The notes under the pieces were generated by a model. That model had not been told where the DNA came from. It was given only the letters and a program-made list of their open reading frames with translations, and ran no database searches. DNA of 64,000 nucleotides from Brevibacterium limosum (GTDB taxonomy: Bacteria; Actinomycetota; Actinomycetes; Actinomycetales; Brevibacteriaceae), in assembly GCF_011617705.1 (NCBI RefSeq), contig NZ_CP050154.1, positions 930,001 through 994,000 on the forward strand, written 5' to 3'. Every line of letters begins with the position of its first letter. Position 1 is the first letter of the stretch. This document shows positions 45,325 to 54,253 of this stretch, in pieces. A program made the position numbers and the translations under genes.

Positions 45325-46326
45325 ATGTCTTTGCTCCGTCGAACCAGTGCGCTCCTTGTGGGCGCAAGTCTCCTGCTCATCAGCGCCTGTGCTGGTCCCT
45401 CGGATGCGTCCGACGATGGCCCCTCGGCGAACGGATCCGAGACCCGGATGGTCGCAACCGAACAGGGAGAGGTCGAAGTTCCCGAGGACCCGAAGAGGGT
45501 GGTCGTGCTCAACTACGCCCTCACCGGCTATCTCTTCGACCTCGACGTGCCGGTCGTCGCCACGACTCCCGAGGTGACTGAATCCGACGGCGAGTTCTCA
45601 CCGTTCTGGTCCGAGAAGGCTGAGGCCAAGGGAACCGAGTTCCTTCCGTGGAGCAACGACGGATTCGACCTGGAGGCCATCATCGCGGCCGATCCTGGCC
45701 TCATCATCGCCGGAGGCATCGGATTCCCGCTCAAGCATGCGACCGATGCCTACGACAAGCTGCAGGAAGTGGCACCCACGGTGCTCGTGTCCGGAGACAA
45801 GCAGACCTGGCAGGACCAGTTCTCCTCCATCGCCTCCGACGTGCTGGGCCGAGAGGCGGACTATGAGAAGTTCGAATCCGCGTATGAGGATCGAGTCGCC
45901 GAGGTGAAGGACAACATCTCGATCCCCGAAGGTGAGATCTCCATCCTCACTCTCGACAGCAAGGACACGCCCTACATCCTCATCGAGGACAAGAGCCTGT
46001 CAGCGGAGCTCGAACCGCTCGGCTTCACAACTGCTCCGCTGTTCGAAGAGAACGACATCGAACCATACACTGCGGGCGGAGACATGTTCGGGCCATCGCT
46101 CGAGGTGCTGCCCGACGTCCTCCGCTCCGAGACGGTCTTCGTGGTCGGCTTCAACAACGCGAGCATCGGCGTCGACGACCTCAAGGACGAAGCGCCGTAC
46201 GATCGCGTCCCCGCCTTCGAATCCGGTCAGGTCCATGACCTCCCGTACTGGTCGATGCGCGGCGACTACGACGAGGCGATGGCTCTGCTCGATATCGTTG
46301 AGGAGATGTTCCCTGCGACGCATTGA
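45325..46326 (+). CDS. Iron-siderophore ABC transporter substrate-binding lipoprotein
   Basis: 333 residues. Signal peptide with a lipobox in LLISACAGP, then a FepB/FhuD-type class III binding domain (VEVPEDPKRVVVLNYALTGY, LEAIIAADPGLIIAGG, YDKLQEVAPTVLV, YWSMRGDYDEAMALLDIVEE). It captures Fe(III)-siderophore outside the membrane. No permease or ATPase gene is next to it, so it must use a transporter encoded elsewhere. AGAGGTAG precedes the ATG. Iron control is suggested by the IdeR-like box upstream. Confidence 0.92.
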   Translation: MSLLRRTSALLVGASLLLISACAGPSDASDDGPSANGSETRMVATEQGEVEVPEDPKRVVVLNYALTGYLFDLDVPVVATTPEVTESDGEFSPFWSEKAEAKGTEFLPWSNDGFDLEAIIAADPGLIIAGGIGFPLKHATDAYDKLQEVAPTVLVSGDKQTWQDQFSSIASDVLGREADYEKFESAYEDRVAEVKDNISIPEGEISILTLDSKDTPYILIEDKSLSAELEPLGFTTAPLFEENDIEPYTAGGDMFGPSLEVLPDVLRSETVFVVGFNNASIGVDDLKDEAPYDRVPAFESGQVHDLPYWSMRGDYDEAMALLDIVEEMFPATH

Positions 46327-46338
46327 CGATGAAGGCGA

Positions 46339-46554
46339 TCAGCGATCTGTCGACGGCGGATCGGTCGACGCGTCCTCCTCGTCGGCGTTCTCATCTTCCT
46401 CGCGGTTCTCATCATCAGCGGTGTCGTCGGAGCGACCGAAAACGTCGGTGTCCACCTTCTCGAGGTACTCCGACGAGGGTGCGGCACCGGCACTGTGATC
46501 GAGATTCTCCGTGGCCTTGCGCATGCTGTCGGCGGTGCTGTCTTCGGTCGACAT
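46339..46554 (-). CDS. Small acidic hypothetical protein
   Basis: 71 residues, very acidic C-terminus (DDENREEDENADEEDASTD). Start ATG 46554 with AAAGGTGA upstream; longer frames are shadows. Convergent with the siderophore-binding gene and divergent from another small acidic gene. No family recognised; likely disordered. Confidence 0.6.
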   Translation of the reverse strand: MSTEDSTADSMRKATENLDHSAGAAPSSEYLEKVDTDVFGRSDDTADDENREEDENADEEDASTDPPSTDR

Positions 46555-46688
46555 TCTGGTCACCTTTCGCTGAAGAGCGCGGATGGTGATCAGTCTACGC
46601 GGGGCCCCTGCCGAGCGGCACCCCTTTCGAGTCGCCTGAAACAGTGTCAGCATAGGTTCATACACTCGATAGAGAAGGGATGATCGTG

Positions 46689-46862
46689 ATGAACGATTCC
46701 AGCGAAGACGAGAAGGAACCGACAAAGGTCCCCGAGGAAGCCAAAGACGATGTTGCGGAAAAGCCCGGCACGGATTCCGCGTCGAAGCAGCACGAGGATG
46801 AACTGGTCGATGAGTGGGAAGAAGAATCCTTCCCCGCGAGCGATCCGCCCGCACATTACTGA
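46689..46862 (+). CDS. Small acidic protein with FPASDPP motif
   Basis: 57 residues, acidic and probably disordered, ending in WEEESFPASDPPAHY. The EESFPASDPPA tail is a recurrent C-terminal motif of small actinobacterial and alphaproteobacterial proteins of unknown role. ATG 46689 is preferred to ATG 46680 because GAAGGG is correctly spaced from it. Followed by a strong terminator. Confidence 0.75.
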   Translation: MNDSSEDEKEPTKVPEEAKDDVAEKPGTDSASKQHEDELVDEWEEESFPASDPPAHY

Positions 46863-46873
46863 CTCCCGTGATC

Positions 46874-46911
46874 GCAGGGCCCGGCACCGATGCACAGGTG
46901 CCGGGCCCTGC
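46874..46911 (+). terminator. Strong 15-bp hairpin
   Basis: GCAGGGCCCGGCACC (46874-46888) pairs perfectly with GGTGCCGGGCCCTGC (46897-46911) around an 8-base loop. It is placed 11 bp after the small acidic gene and between convergent genes, so it probably terminates both directions. Confidence 0.8.
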
Positions 46912-46948
46912 GCCGCTGTCGCGCCGACTCATTAAAGTGTCTCCACCA

Positions 46949-47293
46949 TCATGTGGAGAACTCCCTGACTCTCAGCGCCACCGGGTAGGTCACAGCAACC
47001 GCCATCCCTCGATCTTCGACGACTCGGGTCGCCAGTCTCAGGAGCACTTTGCAGTGCTGAGCGGCGGCCAAGGTCTCCGCGATCTCGCAGTAGACGAAAG
47101 CGGCCTCATCGGTGACCTCGTCGAGTCTGTAGTGCAGAGCGGCGACCACCTCACCGGCGAGGCGGAGCTCGAAGGCGGCTGCTTCCCGATCATCGACGAG
47201 CGAATATTCGCCCTCGCCCGCCCGGATCGGACGGCCGGAGAAACGACTGCGGCCAAGCGGCGTTTCGTTGCCACCGCCAAGAGTCATGGGCAT
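46949..47293 (-). CDS. Hypothetical protein, faintly YjdJ/GNAT-like
   Basis: 114 residues. The core (FELRLAGEVVAALHYRLDEV, FVYCEIAETLAAAQHCKVLL, ATRVVEDRGMAVAVTYPVAL) follows the strand-helix order of small YjdJ-type N-acetyltransferases, but the acetyl-CoA loop G-x-G is not evident. It may be a diverged, non-catalytic member. Start ATG 47293 after TGAGGGA; an inverted repeat lies in its promoter. Confidence 0.55.
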   Translation of the reverse strand: MPMTLGGGNETPLGRSRFSGRPIRAGEGEYSLVDDREAAAFELRLAGEVVAALHYRLDEVTDEAAFVYCEIAETLAAAQHCKVLLRLATRVVEDRGMAVAVTYPVALRVREFST

Positions 47294-47302
47294 ACCGATC
47301 CC

Positions 47303-47329
47303 TCAAAAAGGAGAGGGCCGACTTTTTGA
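47303..47329. promoter_or_regulatory. 8-bp perfect inverted repeat
   Basis: TCAAAAAG (47303-47310) and CTTTTTGA (47322-47329) are exact reverse complements 11 bases apart, directly upstream of the 114-residue gene. The AT-rich arms stand out from the GC-rich surroundings. A possible operator. Confidence 0.4.
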
Positions 47330-47553
47330 CCTATTCAAACTATACGTACAGTGTCTCAGCCACGGCAATAGGGTCCTGTTCCGCCGTATCCTGGCTGGGC
47401 TCCCGGGCCTGCCCGTCGCAGCCGAGCTGTGCTCGCGAACGAGAATCTGATGCACCGCAGCATGCGCCTTTCGCGATGCGGCCTCTGGACGGTCGGCAGT
47501 CCAGTCCATAGTGTCGAAACACCTATCGGGAGACCTGCAAGGGAGAAGGCACA

Positions 47554-48120
47554 ATGACTCTCATCGACACCAGTGGCACTGACGTCGTCGACATGCTCAC
47601 CACCGACCACAGGGAGATGCTCGAGCTGCTTCGCCGGATCGAGAGGACCGAGGACCTGGACGAGCGACGCGACATCGCCGATACCGTCATCGCCGAGGTG
47701 ATGCGGCATTCGGTGGCCGAAGAGATGATCGTCTACCCGTCGATCGAAGAACACGTTCCAGGCGGGAAGGACGAGGTCGAGCACGACATAGAAGAGCACG
47801 AAGAGCTTGTCCGAGTCATGAAGGACCTCGAGGGTCTCGACGTCACCGAGAGCGCTTTCCTCGAAAAGGTCATCGAATTCGAACAGCTGCTCGACCATCA
47901 CGCTCGGGACGAAGAAGACGAGCAGTTCCCGAAACTCAGGGAACACATTCCGCAAGATCAGCTCATCGATATGGGTAAGCGGGTCGTCTCAGCGAAGAAG
48001 GTGGCTCCGACTCGGCCCCATCCCAACGCGCCGCACTCGGAACTCTTCCATAAGAGTGTCGGCCCCGGTGTCGGAATGGTCGATCGTCTGCGCGATAAGC
48101 TCACCGGACGCGAATCCTGA
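47554..48120 (+). CDS. Hemerythrin HHE-domain protein
   Basis: 188 residues. A four-helix di-iron domain with ligand motifs in order: TTDHREML, MRHSVAEEMIVYPSIEEH, EHEELV and DHHARDEEDEQFPKL. It may bind O2 or NO, or store iron, and is often induced by stress. The C-terminal 45 residues are a basic Pro-rich tail. GGGAGAAGG precedes the ATG. Confidence 0.9.
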   Translation: MTLIDTSGTDVVDMLTTDHREMLELLRRIERTEDLDERRDIADTVIAEVMRHSVAEEMIVYPSIEEHVPGGKDEVEHDIEEHEELVRVMKDLEGLDVTESAFLEKVIEFEQLLDHHARDEEDEQFPKLREHIPQDQLIDMGKRVVSAKKVAPTRPHPNAPHSELFHKSVGPGVGMVDRLRDKLTGRES

Positions 48121-48130
48121 CGTTTCGCCG

Positions 48131-48871
48131 TCAGGAGGGGCCGTGCGCCTTGGCGGTTCTCACCAGGCGTTCGACGCCGCCGGTCCAGGGTTCTCCATGC
48201 CCGACGAGCACGGTGCGCGCGCCGGTCTCGGCAAGGGCGTCGAGCGACTCCAGAGCCCTGGCGGGGTCAGCGGTGGCAGCATTGGAGACGATCTGAGCCC
48301 CTGTGGTGCCGCGATACGGGTTGAGCGTGACGAGGGCGTCACCGGCGATGACCGCGTCCCTCTCGGGGAAGTGGAACGCGCAATGGCCCAGCGTGTGGCC
48401 CGGTGTGAAGATGACCTGTGGCCGACCTGGCACGTCCAGCTCTGCAGTGCGAATGCGCGTGACCTCTTCGATGGGGCGCGGCCACCACGCACGATTCTTC
48501 ACAAAAGCTGCGACCATGGGCATTGCCTTGAACTGTGTGAGCAGATACCACGTCAGTGGGCGGTCCCGGCCGTACTGGCGCGGGTGGCGGGTCAGCGGCA
48601 CATCGTTGTCGTGGACGTACACGGGAACGGCGGCTTCTGAGCGCAGCCGCTCGGCGAAGCCGATGTGGTCGAAGTGCCCGTGCGTGAGCAGCAGAGCCCG
48701 AATGTCGCCCAGCCCCCGACCGAGCCGATCAAGAGCGTCAGCCAGCGAATGCCAAGAGGTGGGGACGCCGGCGTCGACGACAGTCAGGCCTTCCTCGCCT
48801 TCGACGATGTACCAATTGACGTATGCGTCGTCGATGCGATGGATGCCTTCGGCAACCTCGGTGATGGACAT
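48131..48871 (-). CDS. MBL-fold metallo-hydrolase
   Basis: 246 residues, metallo-beta-lactamase fold with the zinc-binding motif HGHFDHIGF, then FTPGHTLGHCAFHFP and VLVGHGEPW. Substrate unknown; glyoxalase II-like or thioesterase roles are possible. Its ATG lies one base after the stop of the upstream DUF4383 gene, so they are co-transcribed. Confidence 0.88.
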   Translation of the reverse strand: MSITEVAEGIHRIDDAYVNWYIVEGEEGLTVVDAGVPTSWHSLADALDRLGRGLGDIRALLLTHGHFDHIGFAERLRSEAAVPVYVHDNDVPLTRHPRQYGRDRPLTWYLLTQFKAMPMVAAFVKNRAWWPRPIEEVTRIRTAELDVPGRPQVIFTPGHTLGHCAFHFPERDAVIAGDALVTLNPYRGTTGAQIVSNAATADPARALESLDALAETGARTVLVGHGEPWTGGVERLVRTAKAHGPS

Positions 48872-48872
48872 A

Positions 48873-49331
48873 TCAGCGATCCTTGAAGCGTCGGCGGTTG
48901 AGGACGAGTGCGCTGCCGATCATCACGATCGCCAGCCCGAAATGCAGCCAGTTGTCCGGGGTGTTGAGGGGAACGAAGTTCGCCGCGGATTCCGCACCGA
49001 TGAAGAGGCCGTAGAGCCACAGGGCGGCGTAGACGATTCCGCCCCACAGCAGGTAGTGGAAGGACCCGACAGGGGAGCGGCGGACGAGGGCCCCGACGAT
49101 GCCGAACAGCAGGTGGACGATGTTGTGCAGGATCGAGACCTGGAACAGGCCCAGCAGCAGCGCGGTCGAGTGGTGGCCGGCGAATCGCATCGACATAAAG
49201 TTCGACGTCGCTCCCGGGATGAACCCGAGAACGCCGGCCGCCAGGAAGAGTATGGTGACGATGAGAGTTGCCCACTGGATCGGTCGACCACGCTCATGGG
49301 GAACGTCCGGCCCTGGTTCTTCGGCGGTCAT
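48873..49331 (-). CDS. DUF4383-type four-helix membrane protein
   Basis: 152 residues, four hydrophobic helices: IQWATLIVTILFLAAGVLGF, a second containing ILHNIVHLLFGIVGAL, WGGIVYAALWLYGLFIG, and WLHFGLAIVMIGSALVL. The NIVHLLFG and NWLHFGL motifs match DUF4383. Function unknown. Upstream partner of the MBL-fold gene. Confidence 0.82.
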   Translation of the reverse strand: MTAEEPGPDVPHERGRPIQWATLIVTILFLAAGVLGFIPGATSNFMSMRFAGHHSTALLLGLFQVSILHNIVHLLFGIVGALVRRSPVGSFHYLLWGGIVYAALWLYGLFIGAESAANFVPLNTPDNWLHFGLAIVMIGSALVLNRRRFKDR

Positions 49332-49390
49332 AATGCCTCCTCGACTGACGAACTGGTCAGATTGCGTCTCACGTTAGGGCGCCGTGTCAA

Positions 49391-49410
49391 ACCCCTCAAC
49401 AGGTAGGGGT
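49391..49410 (-). terminator. Short hairpin after the oxidoreductase gene
   Basis: ACCCCT (49391-49396) pairs with AGGGGT (49405-49410). It lies about 75 bp downstream of the minus-strand oxidoreductase stop. Confidence 0.35.
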
Positions 49411-49486
49411 GACTCACAGACAGCCGACGCGGGGTCACGCTCGAAGTCGCGGTCGGCCCGTTGCCAGATCTGTGAGGACCTCTCGT

Positions 49487-50440
49487 CTACTCGTTCATTG
49501 TGAGTACGAGTTTGCCGGTGGTGTGGTTGGTCTCGCCTTCTCGATGGGCTTCTGCTGCCTCCGTGAGAGGGTACGTCCCGGCGATTGTGGCACGCAGTGC
49601 ACCATCGTCGACGAGTCCGGAGACGATTTCCAGCGTGCTGCGCGAGGAGTCCACGAGCATTCGAAGAGCTCGTACTCCGAGCTGATCTCCTTCGCGAAAG
49701 AGATCGGCGGAGCCGACGGGGATGAGCGACACGAGAGAGCCGCCTTTGCGAAGCGTGTGCAGGGAGCGCATCGCTGTGTCACCGCCGATCGTGTCGAGCA
49801 CCGCGTCCACGTCTCGCACTCGATCGGCGAAGTCCTCCGTACGGTAGTCGACGACCTCATCGGCACCGAGCTCGCGCAGGAAGCCGTGTTTCTCCGCGCT
49901 CGCGGTTCCGATCACGTATGCGCCCCGCGACTTCGCGATCTGCACAGCGATGTGCCCGACGCCGCCTGCGGCTGCGTGGATCAGCACGCGCTGTCCCGAC
50001 TGTAAGTCCGCATTGTCGACGAGCGCCTGCCAGGCGGTCAGAGAGACCAGGGGGAGTGCCCCCGCCTGCACGTGGTCAACCGATCGGGGTTTCGCCGCGA
50101 AGAATCTGGCCGGGGCGGCGACGTACTCGGCGTGGGTACCGAGTCCGAACGGATACGACATCATGCCGAACACCTCGTCGCCTGGTCTGAACGTCGCGAC
50201 GCCGATACCGACGGCTTCGACCACGCCGGAGACGTCCCAGCCGAGTACTAATGGCAGTTTGTCGACGAAGCCGTGGCCGGAACGGTGCTTCCAATCGGTC
50301 GGGTTGAGTCCCGCGGCGTGGACTTTCACGAGGATTTCGTTGGTGCGGGGCTTTGGACGCGGAATCTCGGTGATTTCGAGAACGTCGGCGCTGCCGAAAG
50401 TCTGCTGGCTGACGGCGCGCATCATCGTTTCAGTGTTCAT
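49487..50440 (-). CDS. NADP-dependent oxidoreductase, quinone oxidoreductase-like MDR family
   Basis: 317 residues. N-terminal GroES-like domain (VLEITEIPRPKPRTNEILVK, HAAGLNPTDWKHRSG) and Rossmann domain (VLIHAAAGGVGHIAVQIAKS, VIGTASAEKHGFLRELGADE). No zinc-ligand cysteines are seen, as in quinone/enone reductases. Would reduce quinones or alpha,beta-unsaturated carbonyls with NADPH. Stands alone. Confidence 0.9.
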   Translation of the reverse strand: MNTETMMRAVSQQTFGSADVLEITEIPRPKPRTNEILVKVHAAGLNPTDWKHRSGHGFVDKLPLVLGWDVSGVVEAVGIGVATFRPGDEVFGMMSYPFGLGTHAEYVAAPARFFAAKPRSVDHVQAGALPLVSLTAWQALVDNADLQSGQRVLIHAAAGGVGHIAVQIAKSRGAYVIGTASAEKHGFLRELGADEVVDYRTEDFADRVRDVDAVLDTIGGDTAMRSLHTLRKGGSLVSLIPVGSADLFREGDQLGVRALRMLVDSSRSTLEIVSGLVDDGALRATIAGTYPLTEAAEAHREGETNHTTGKLVLTMNE

Positions 50441-50673
50441 GATTCCATTGTGTCACTTCAGAAGCCGGCGGCGTCCGGACAATCTCGATGACCGGCCTGA
50501 GCGTGCTCGTCGCGATTGGCCGCGCAGTTGGGCTGATTAAAGGGACCGGCGAGGATTGTCAAGACTGTTTACAGAGGTCTCCGCACAATGCCAGGCTAAG
50601 TAGACCGCGCACAGCGCGGCGGGTCCCGGCGGGGTCCGGACAGATGAACACAGATGCTGAGGAGGAACAAGGG

Positions 50674-51714
50674 ATGAACCACAGTCACTTGCGTACGGTC
50701 TACGAGAGCGGCGGTCCATATGCCACGGTCTACCTTGAGGGTCGTACTCCTTCAGCCGATGCCGAGACGCAGCTGCGCCTGCGCTGGTCGGAGCTGCGAG
50801 ACCAGCTGTCCGAAAGCGGGGCGGAGGAGTCTCTCCTCGACTTCATCGATGCGATCATCCTCGTCGATGAGCCCACCGAGGTGCACACGGACGGGCGGAC
50901 CATCGTGGCGAACTCACAAGGAGTTCTGCTGGACGAACACTGGGATGCGGCGCTGGGAGATGGCGACGCGGCGCACTACGGAGACGTGCCCGAACTCGGA
51001 GCCTACCTCCGCCAGGAGTGCAGACAGTTCGATGTCGTTCTCGTCATCGCCGGGCAGGACGGTGCGGCTGTCCGTGAACTGAGCGTGACTCCGGATCGCG
51101 AACGCACCGAGAACGAGTCGGTCCACGTGACCGGCGACAATGACGAAGACATCAACAAGCCGCGGCGAGGAGCGTACTCACACAACCAGATCCGGCGCCG
51201 CGTCGACGAGATCATCAAAGACAATGCTCGCGCTGTCGCCGATTTCATCGACCGATTGATCACCGACCATGCGCCGGACGCCGTCGTCCTGGCAGGAGAA
51301 GTGCAGGGCAGAACTGTCGTCAAAGCCGAACTGTCCGTAAGAGCCGAAGAGCTGCTTCACGAGATCTCAGAAGGCGGCAACGACGATGACGGTGCCGAAG
51401 AGGCGATCGATGTGGCGGTCCGAACACTCGTGACCAGACTCGCCGGCGAGCGCGAGGCCGAGAACTCCGAACGGCTGGCCGAGAGCAAGGCCCACGACCG
51501 TGCGGTCGAAGGCCACGCCGAAGTCGCGAAGGCAGTTGGGCGCGGTGCGGTGGCGACCCTGCTGCTCGACGACGCCGAGGCAGCAGAGGGTGAAGCAGGC
51601 ATCATCGCCCAAGCTGTGCTGTCCTCAGCAGAGATCGGGCTCAGTCATGAGCCGATGTCCGAAGGCATCGCTGCGATCCTCCGCTACGACGTCGGCGCTG
51701 CGCTGGCGGACTGA
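50674..51714 (+). CDS. baeRF-type (Vms1/eRF1-like, Rv2629-like) protein
   Basis: 346 residues. The three-part layout fits archaeo-eukaryotic release-factor-like proteins of actinobacteria: an N-terminal domain starting with an AVYLEGR-like segment (YATVYLEGRTPSAD), a middle domain (AYSHNQIRRRVDEIIKDNAR, APDAVVLAGEVQGRTVVKAE), and a C-terminal domain ending DVGAALAD. Relatives are linked to ribosome rescue or stress-time translation. ATG 50674 is chosen because AGGAGGA lies just upstream; the longer frame from 50488 is rejected. Confidence 0.8.
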   Translation: MNHSHLRTVYESGGPYATVYLEGRTPSADAETQLRLRWSELRDQLSESGAEESLLDFIDAIILVDEPTEVHTDGRTIVANSQGVLLDEHWDAALGDGDAAHYGDVPELGAYLRQECRQFDVVLVIAGQDGAAVRELSVTPDRERTENESVHVTGDNDEDINKPRRGAYSHNQIRRRVDEIIKDNARAVADFIDRLITDHAPDAVVLAGEVQGRTVVKAELSVRAEELLHEISEGGNDDDGAEEAIDVAVRTLVTRLAGEREAENSERLAESKAHDRAVEGHAEVAKAVGRGAVATLLLDDAEAAEGEAGIIAQAVLSSAEIGLSHEPMSEGIAAILRYDVGAALAD

Positions 51715-51720
51715 GAGGTA

Positions 51721-51740
51721 ACTATCTTCTGGTAGATAGT
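51721..51740. promoter_or_regulatory. Inverted repeat upstream of the SDR-DUF2867 gene
   Basis: ACTATCT (51721-51727) and AGATAGT (51734-51740) form a perfect dyad with a 6-base spacer, in an unusually AT-rich 60-bp stretch. The size and symmetry fit a PadR/MarR-type operator. It lies 72 bp before the ATG at 51813. Confidence 0.5.
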
Positions 51741-51812
51741 ATCCAATGAGTTAATAAAATGTGTAGGGTTGGTCCATGACAGCCGATCTCGGCAGGCCGG
51801 AAGGACCCTCTG

Positions 51813-53363
51813 ATGAATCGCCCGACGAAACGCTCGACCCCGCACAACTCGAAGTCGCCCGGCGACGAAGTCATCCGACAGACCCGCACCCCGCGCCGCG
51901 TCCTCGTGCTCGGGGCGACCGGCTACATCGGTGGTCGCCTTGTGCCTCGCCTGCTGCAGGCCGGTCACGAGGTGCGGGCCGGGGTGCGGCGACCGGAGAA
52001 GCTCACGCAGGTTCCATGGGCGGCCGACGTCGACGTGAGAACCGTCGACCTCGACACCGGTCGCGGCCTCGATGACAGCCTCGACGGCATCGATACGGCC
52101 TATTACCTGGTGCATTCCATGGGGTCCGGTGGGGACTTCGAGGCGGCTGAGGCCGAAGCAGCCGGGCGCTTCGCCAGCGCGGCCGCGTCTGCCGGCGTGC
52201 GCCGCATCGTCTACCTCGGAGGGCTCCATCCGGAGGGACGTGAGCTGTCGAAGCATATGCGCTCACGGGCGAACGTCGGTCGCATTCTGCTCGACTCCGA
52301 GGTCGACGCGATCGTCTTCAACGCCGGCATCATCATTGGCTCCGGCTCGGCTTCGTTCGAGATGGTTCGCCATCTCGCTCTGACCCTCAGGTGGATGCCG
52401 GCACCGGACTGGGTGGCCAACCGTGTCGAGCCGCTGTCGGTTCGTGACGCGCTCTACTATCTTCTCTCCGCGGCCGATGTGGAGGGGGCGGTCAACCGCT
52501 CCTTCGATATCGGTTCGCGTCAGATCCTCACCTATGCCGACGTGATGCGGACCTTTGCCGCCGTCGCGGGGCTCAAGCCCCGTCATGTCATCGCACTGCC
52601 GCTTCCTGCCCCGACCCTGTCAGGCATCTGGGTCGGATTGGTCACTCCGCTGCCGTTCGCTCTCACACTGCCGCTCGTGCAGTCTCTGCAGGAGGATGCG
52701 GTGGCCTCGTCGCACGAGGTCGACGAGGTCATCCGGCCGCCCGAGTCCGGTCTCATCGGATTCGGCGACGCCGTCCGACTCGCATTGCGTCGTGAAGTCG
52801 AAGGCGCCGTGGATACGAACTGGGACGCCGACGCCGGAGGACTCGACGAGGCAGCCCAGCCGCTGCCCAATGATCCGCAGTGGTCGGGTCGGCGCATCTT
52901 CACCGATGAACGATCAGCGAGGATCGCAGGTCTCTCGGCCGCCGAGGTGTGGCCCGTGGTCGAAGGCGTCGGCGGATCCAACGGATGGTACTCCTGGCCG
53001 CTGGCCTGGAAGGTCCGCGGGATCTGGGACAAGGCAGTCGGAGGCGCCGGCCTCAACCGGGGTCGACGGTTGCCAGACACCCTGCGCATCGGCGATCCCG
53101 TCGACTGGTGGAGAGTCGAACAGCTGGAGCGGAACTCTCGTCTGCTGCTGCGGGCCGAGATGAAGGTCTCCGGCCACGCCTGGCTCGAATTCACTCTGGC
53201 AGACTCAGCCGAAGGCTGTGTGTATCACCAGACAGCGACGTTCATCCCCACTGGAGTGCGCGGCCGCATCTACTGGTCCCTCGTCGCCCCGTTCCATCGG
53301 TTCATCTTTCCCGCGATGGCGAAGAACATCGCCGCCGAGGCGCGGCGTCGTGTGCGACGGTGA
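51813..53363 (+). CDS. NAD(P)-binding SDR protein with C-terminal DUF2867
   Basis: 516 residues. Residues about 28-330 are an atypical SDR (VLVLGATGYIGGRLVPRLL, YYLVHSMGSGGDF, RIVYLGGLHPEG, HMRSRANVGRILLDS). Residues about 370-510 are a DUF2867 lipid-binding-like domain (WYSWPLAWKVRGIWDKAVGG, TATFIPTGVRGRIYW). In actinobacteria this type often sits with photolyase and carotenoid genes. Divergent arrangement with the photolyase operon supports a shared light or stress role. GGAAGGA precedes the ATG. Confidence 0.85.
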   Translation: MNRPTKRSTPHNSKSPGDEVIRQTRTPRRVLVLGATGYIGGRLVPRLLQAGHEVRAGVRRPEKLTQVPWAADVDVRTVDLDTGRGLDDSLDGIDTAYYLVHSMGSGGDFEAAEAEAAGRFASAAASAGVRRIVYLGGLHPEGRELSKHMRSRANVGRILLDSEVDAIVFNAGIIIGSGSASFEMVRHLALTLRWMPAPDWVANRVEPLSVRDALYYLLSAADVEGAVNRSFDIGSRQILTYADVMRTFAAVAGLKPRHVIALPLPAPTLSGIWVGLVTPLPFALTLPLVQSLQEDAVASSHEVDEVIRPPESGLIGFGDAVRLALRREVEGAVDTNWDADAGGLDEAAQPLPNDPQWSGRRIFTDERSARIAGLSAAEVWPVVEGVGGSNGWYSWPLAWKVRGIWDKAVGGAGLNRGRRLPDTLRIGDPVDWWRVEQLERNSRLLLRAEMKVSGHAWLEFTLADSAEGCVYHQTATFIPTGVRGRIYWSLVAPFHRFIFPAMAKNIAAEARRRVRR

Positions 53364-53386
53364 ATGACCCCCGGAGCGGCTGGTGA

Positions 53387-54253
53387 TCAGGGGCTGTCGG
53401 TCAGCATCGACGCGAAGCCGTCCCGATAGGTGGGGAAGCTGAGTTCGCCCACGAGCGAGCGGAAGCCAGACCCGTCGATTCGTCTGCCGCCCGGCCTCTC
53501 GTTCTCGACATGGCCGGGAACGGGAACGCCGAGACGGTCGGCGATGAAGGCGGCGACATCGCCCAGCTGAGCAGGCAGGGAGTCGACAGCGTGGACCAGT
53601 CCCGGCGGTTCCGGGGTGAGAGCCAAGCACTCGAGGCCCCGAACGAGGTCGTCTCGGTGGACGCGGTTCGTCCACCGCTGATGATTGAGTCGCCGCCCGT
53701 GCCTGACGGTGTCGATCAGGCGGGTGCGGCCCGGTCCGTAGATGCCTGCTGGACGCAGGATCGTGAGGTGGTCGAAGAGTTCGGCCGCCTCGGCTTCGAC
53801 TGCGGCGATGACTTCACCGGGCCCGGGCGCTGGGGCGATCGGAGCGTCTTCGGTGATCACCTGCGTCGGATCCTCGGCGAGGACGCGCGTGGAGGAGACG
53901 AGGACGACTCGGCCCGGCTGTGACTCGAGCACGCGGGCAAGCCCCCTCAGCCCGTGAAGGTACGAGTGTTCGTATCCGGCCCGGGTCGGCTCGTCCGGGG
54001 TGAGAGTGATGATGACCGCGTCAAGATCGACCAAACGCGAATCGCTGCGGGCAGGGACTTCTGCATCACTGCGGCCCGGAGCTCCGAGATGGGAGAGGTC
54101 CATGCTGATGGTCTCGAAGACATCGGGCAGATCGGCGACACGGCGGCGCAGTCCGATCACGTCGTGCCCCTGGTCGACCAGCCGCAGGCCCAGCCGTGTG
54201 CCCAGGTCTCCGCATCCGGCCAGAAGAATCCTTCGGGGTGTCGACGTGCTCAT
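53387..54253 (-). CDS. NAD-dependent epimerase/dehydratase family protein (YeeZ-like)
   Basis: 288 residues. Rossmann start ILLAGCGDLGTRLGLRL with a G-x-G-x-x-G pattern, then VVLVSSTRVLAED and LRPAGIYGPGRTRLID. The catalytic Tyr-x3-Lys is not evident, as in YeeZ-type proteins. The ATG at 54253 overlaps the photolyase stop (54250), so it is the last gene of the MarR-photolyase operon. Confidence 0.83.
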   Translation of the reverse strand: MSTSTPRRILLAGCGDLGTRLGLRLVDQGHDVIGLRRRVADLPDVFETISMDLSHLGAPGRSDAEVPARSDSRLVDLDAVIITLTPDEPTRAGYEHSYLHGLRGLARVLESQPGRVVLVSSTRVLAEDPTQVITEDAPIAPAPGPGEVIAAVEAEAAELFDHLTILRPAGIYGPGRTRLIDTVRHGRRLNHQRWTNRVHRDDLVRGLECLALTPEPPGLVHAVDSLPAQLGDVAAFIADRLGVPVPGHVENERPGGRRIDGSGFRSLVGELSFPTYRDGFASMLTDSP

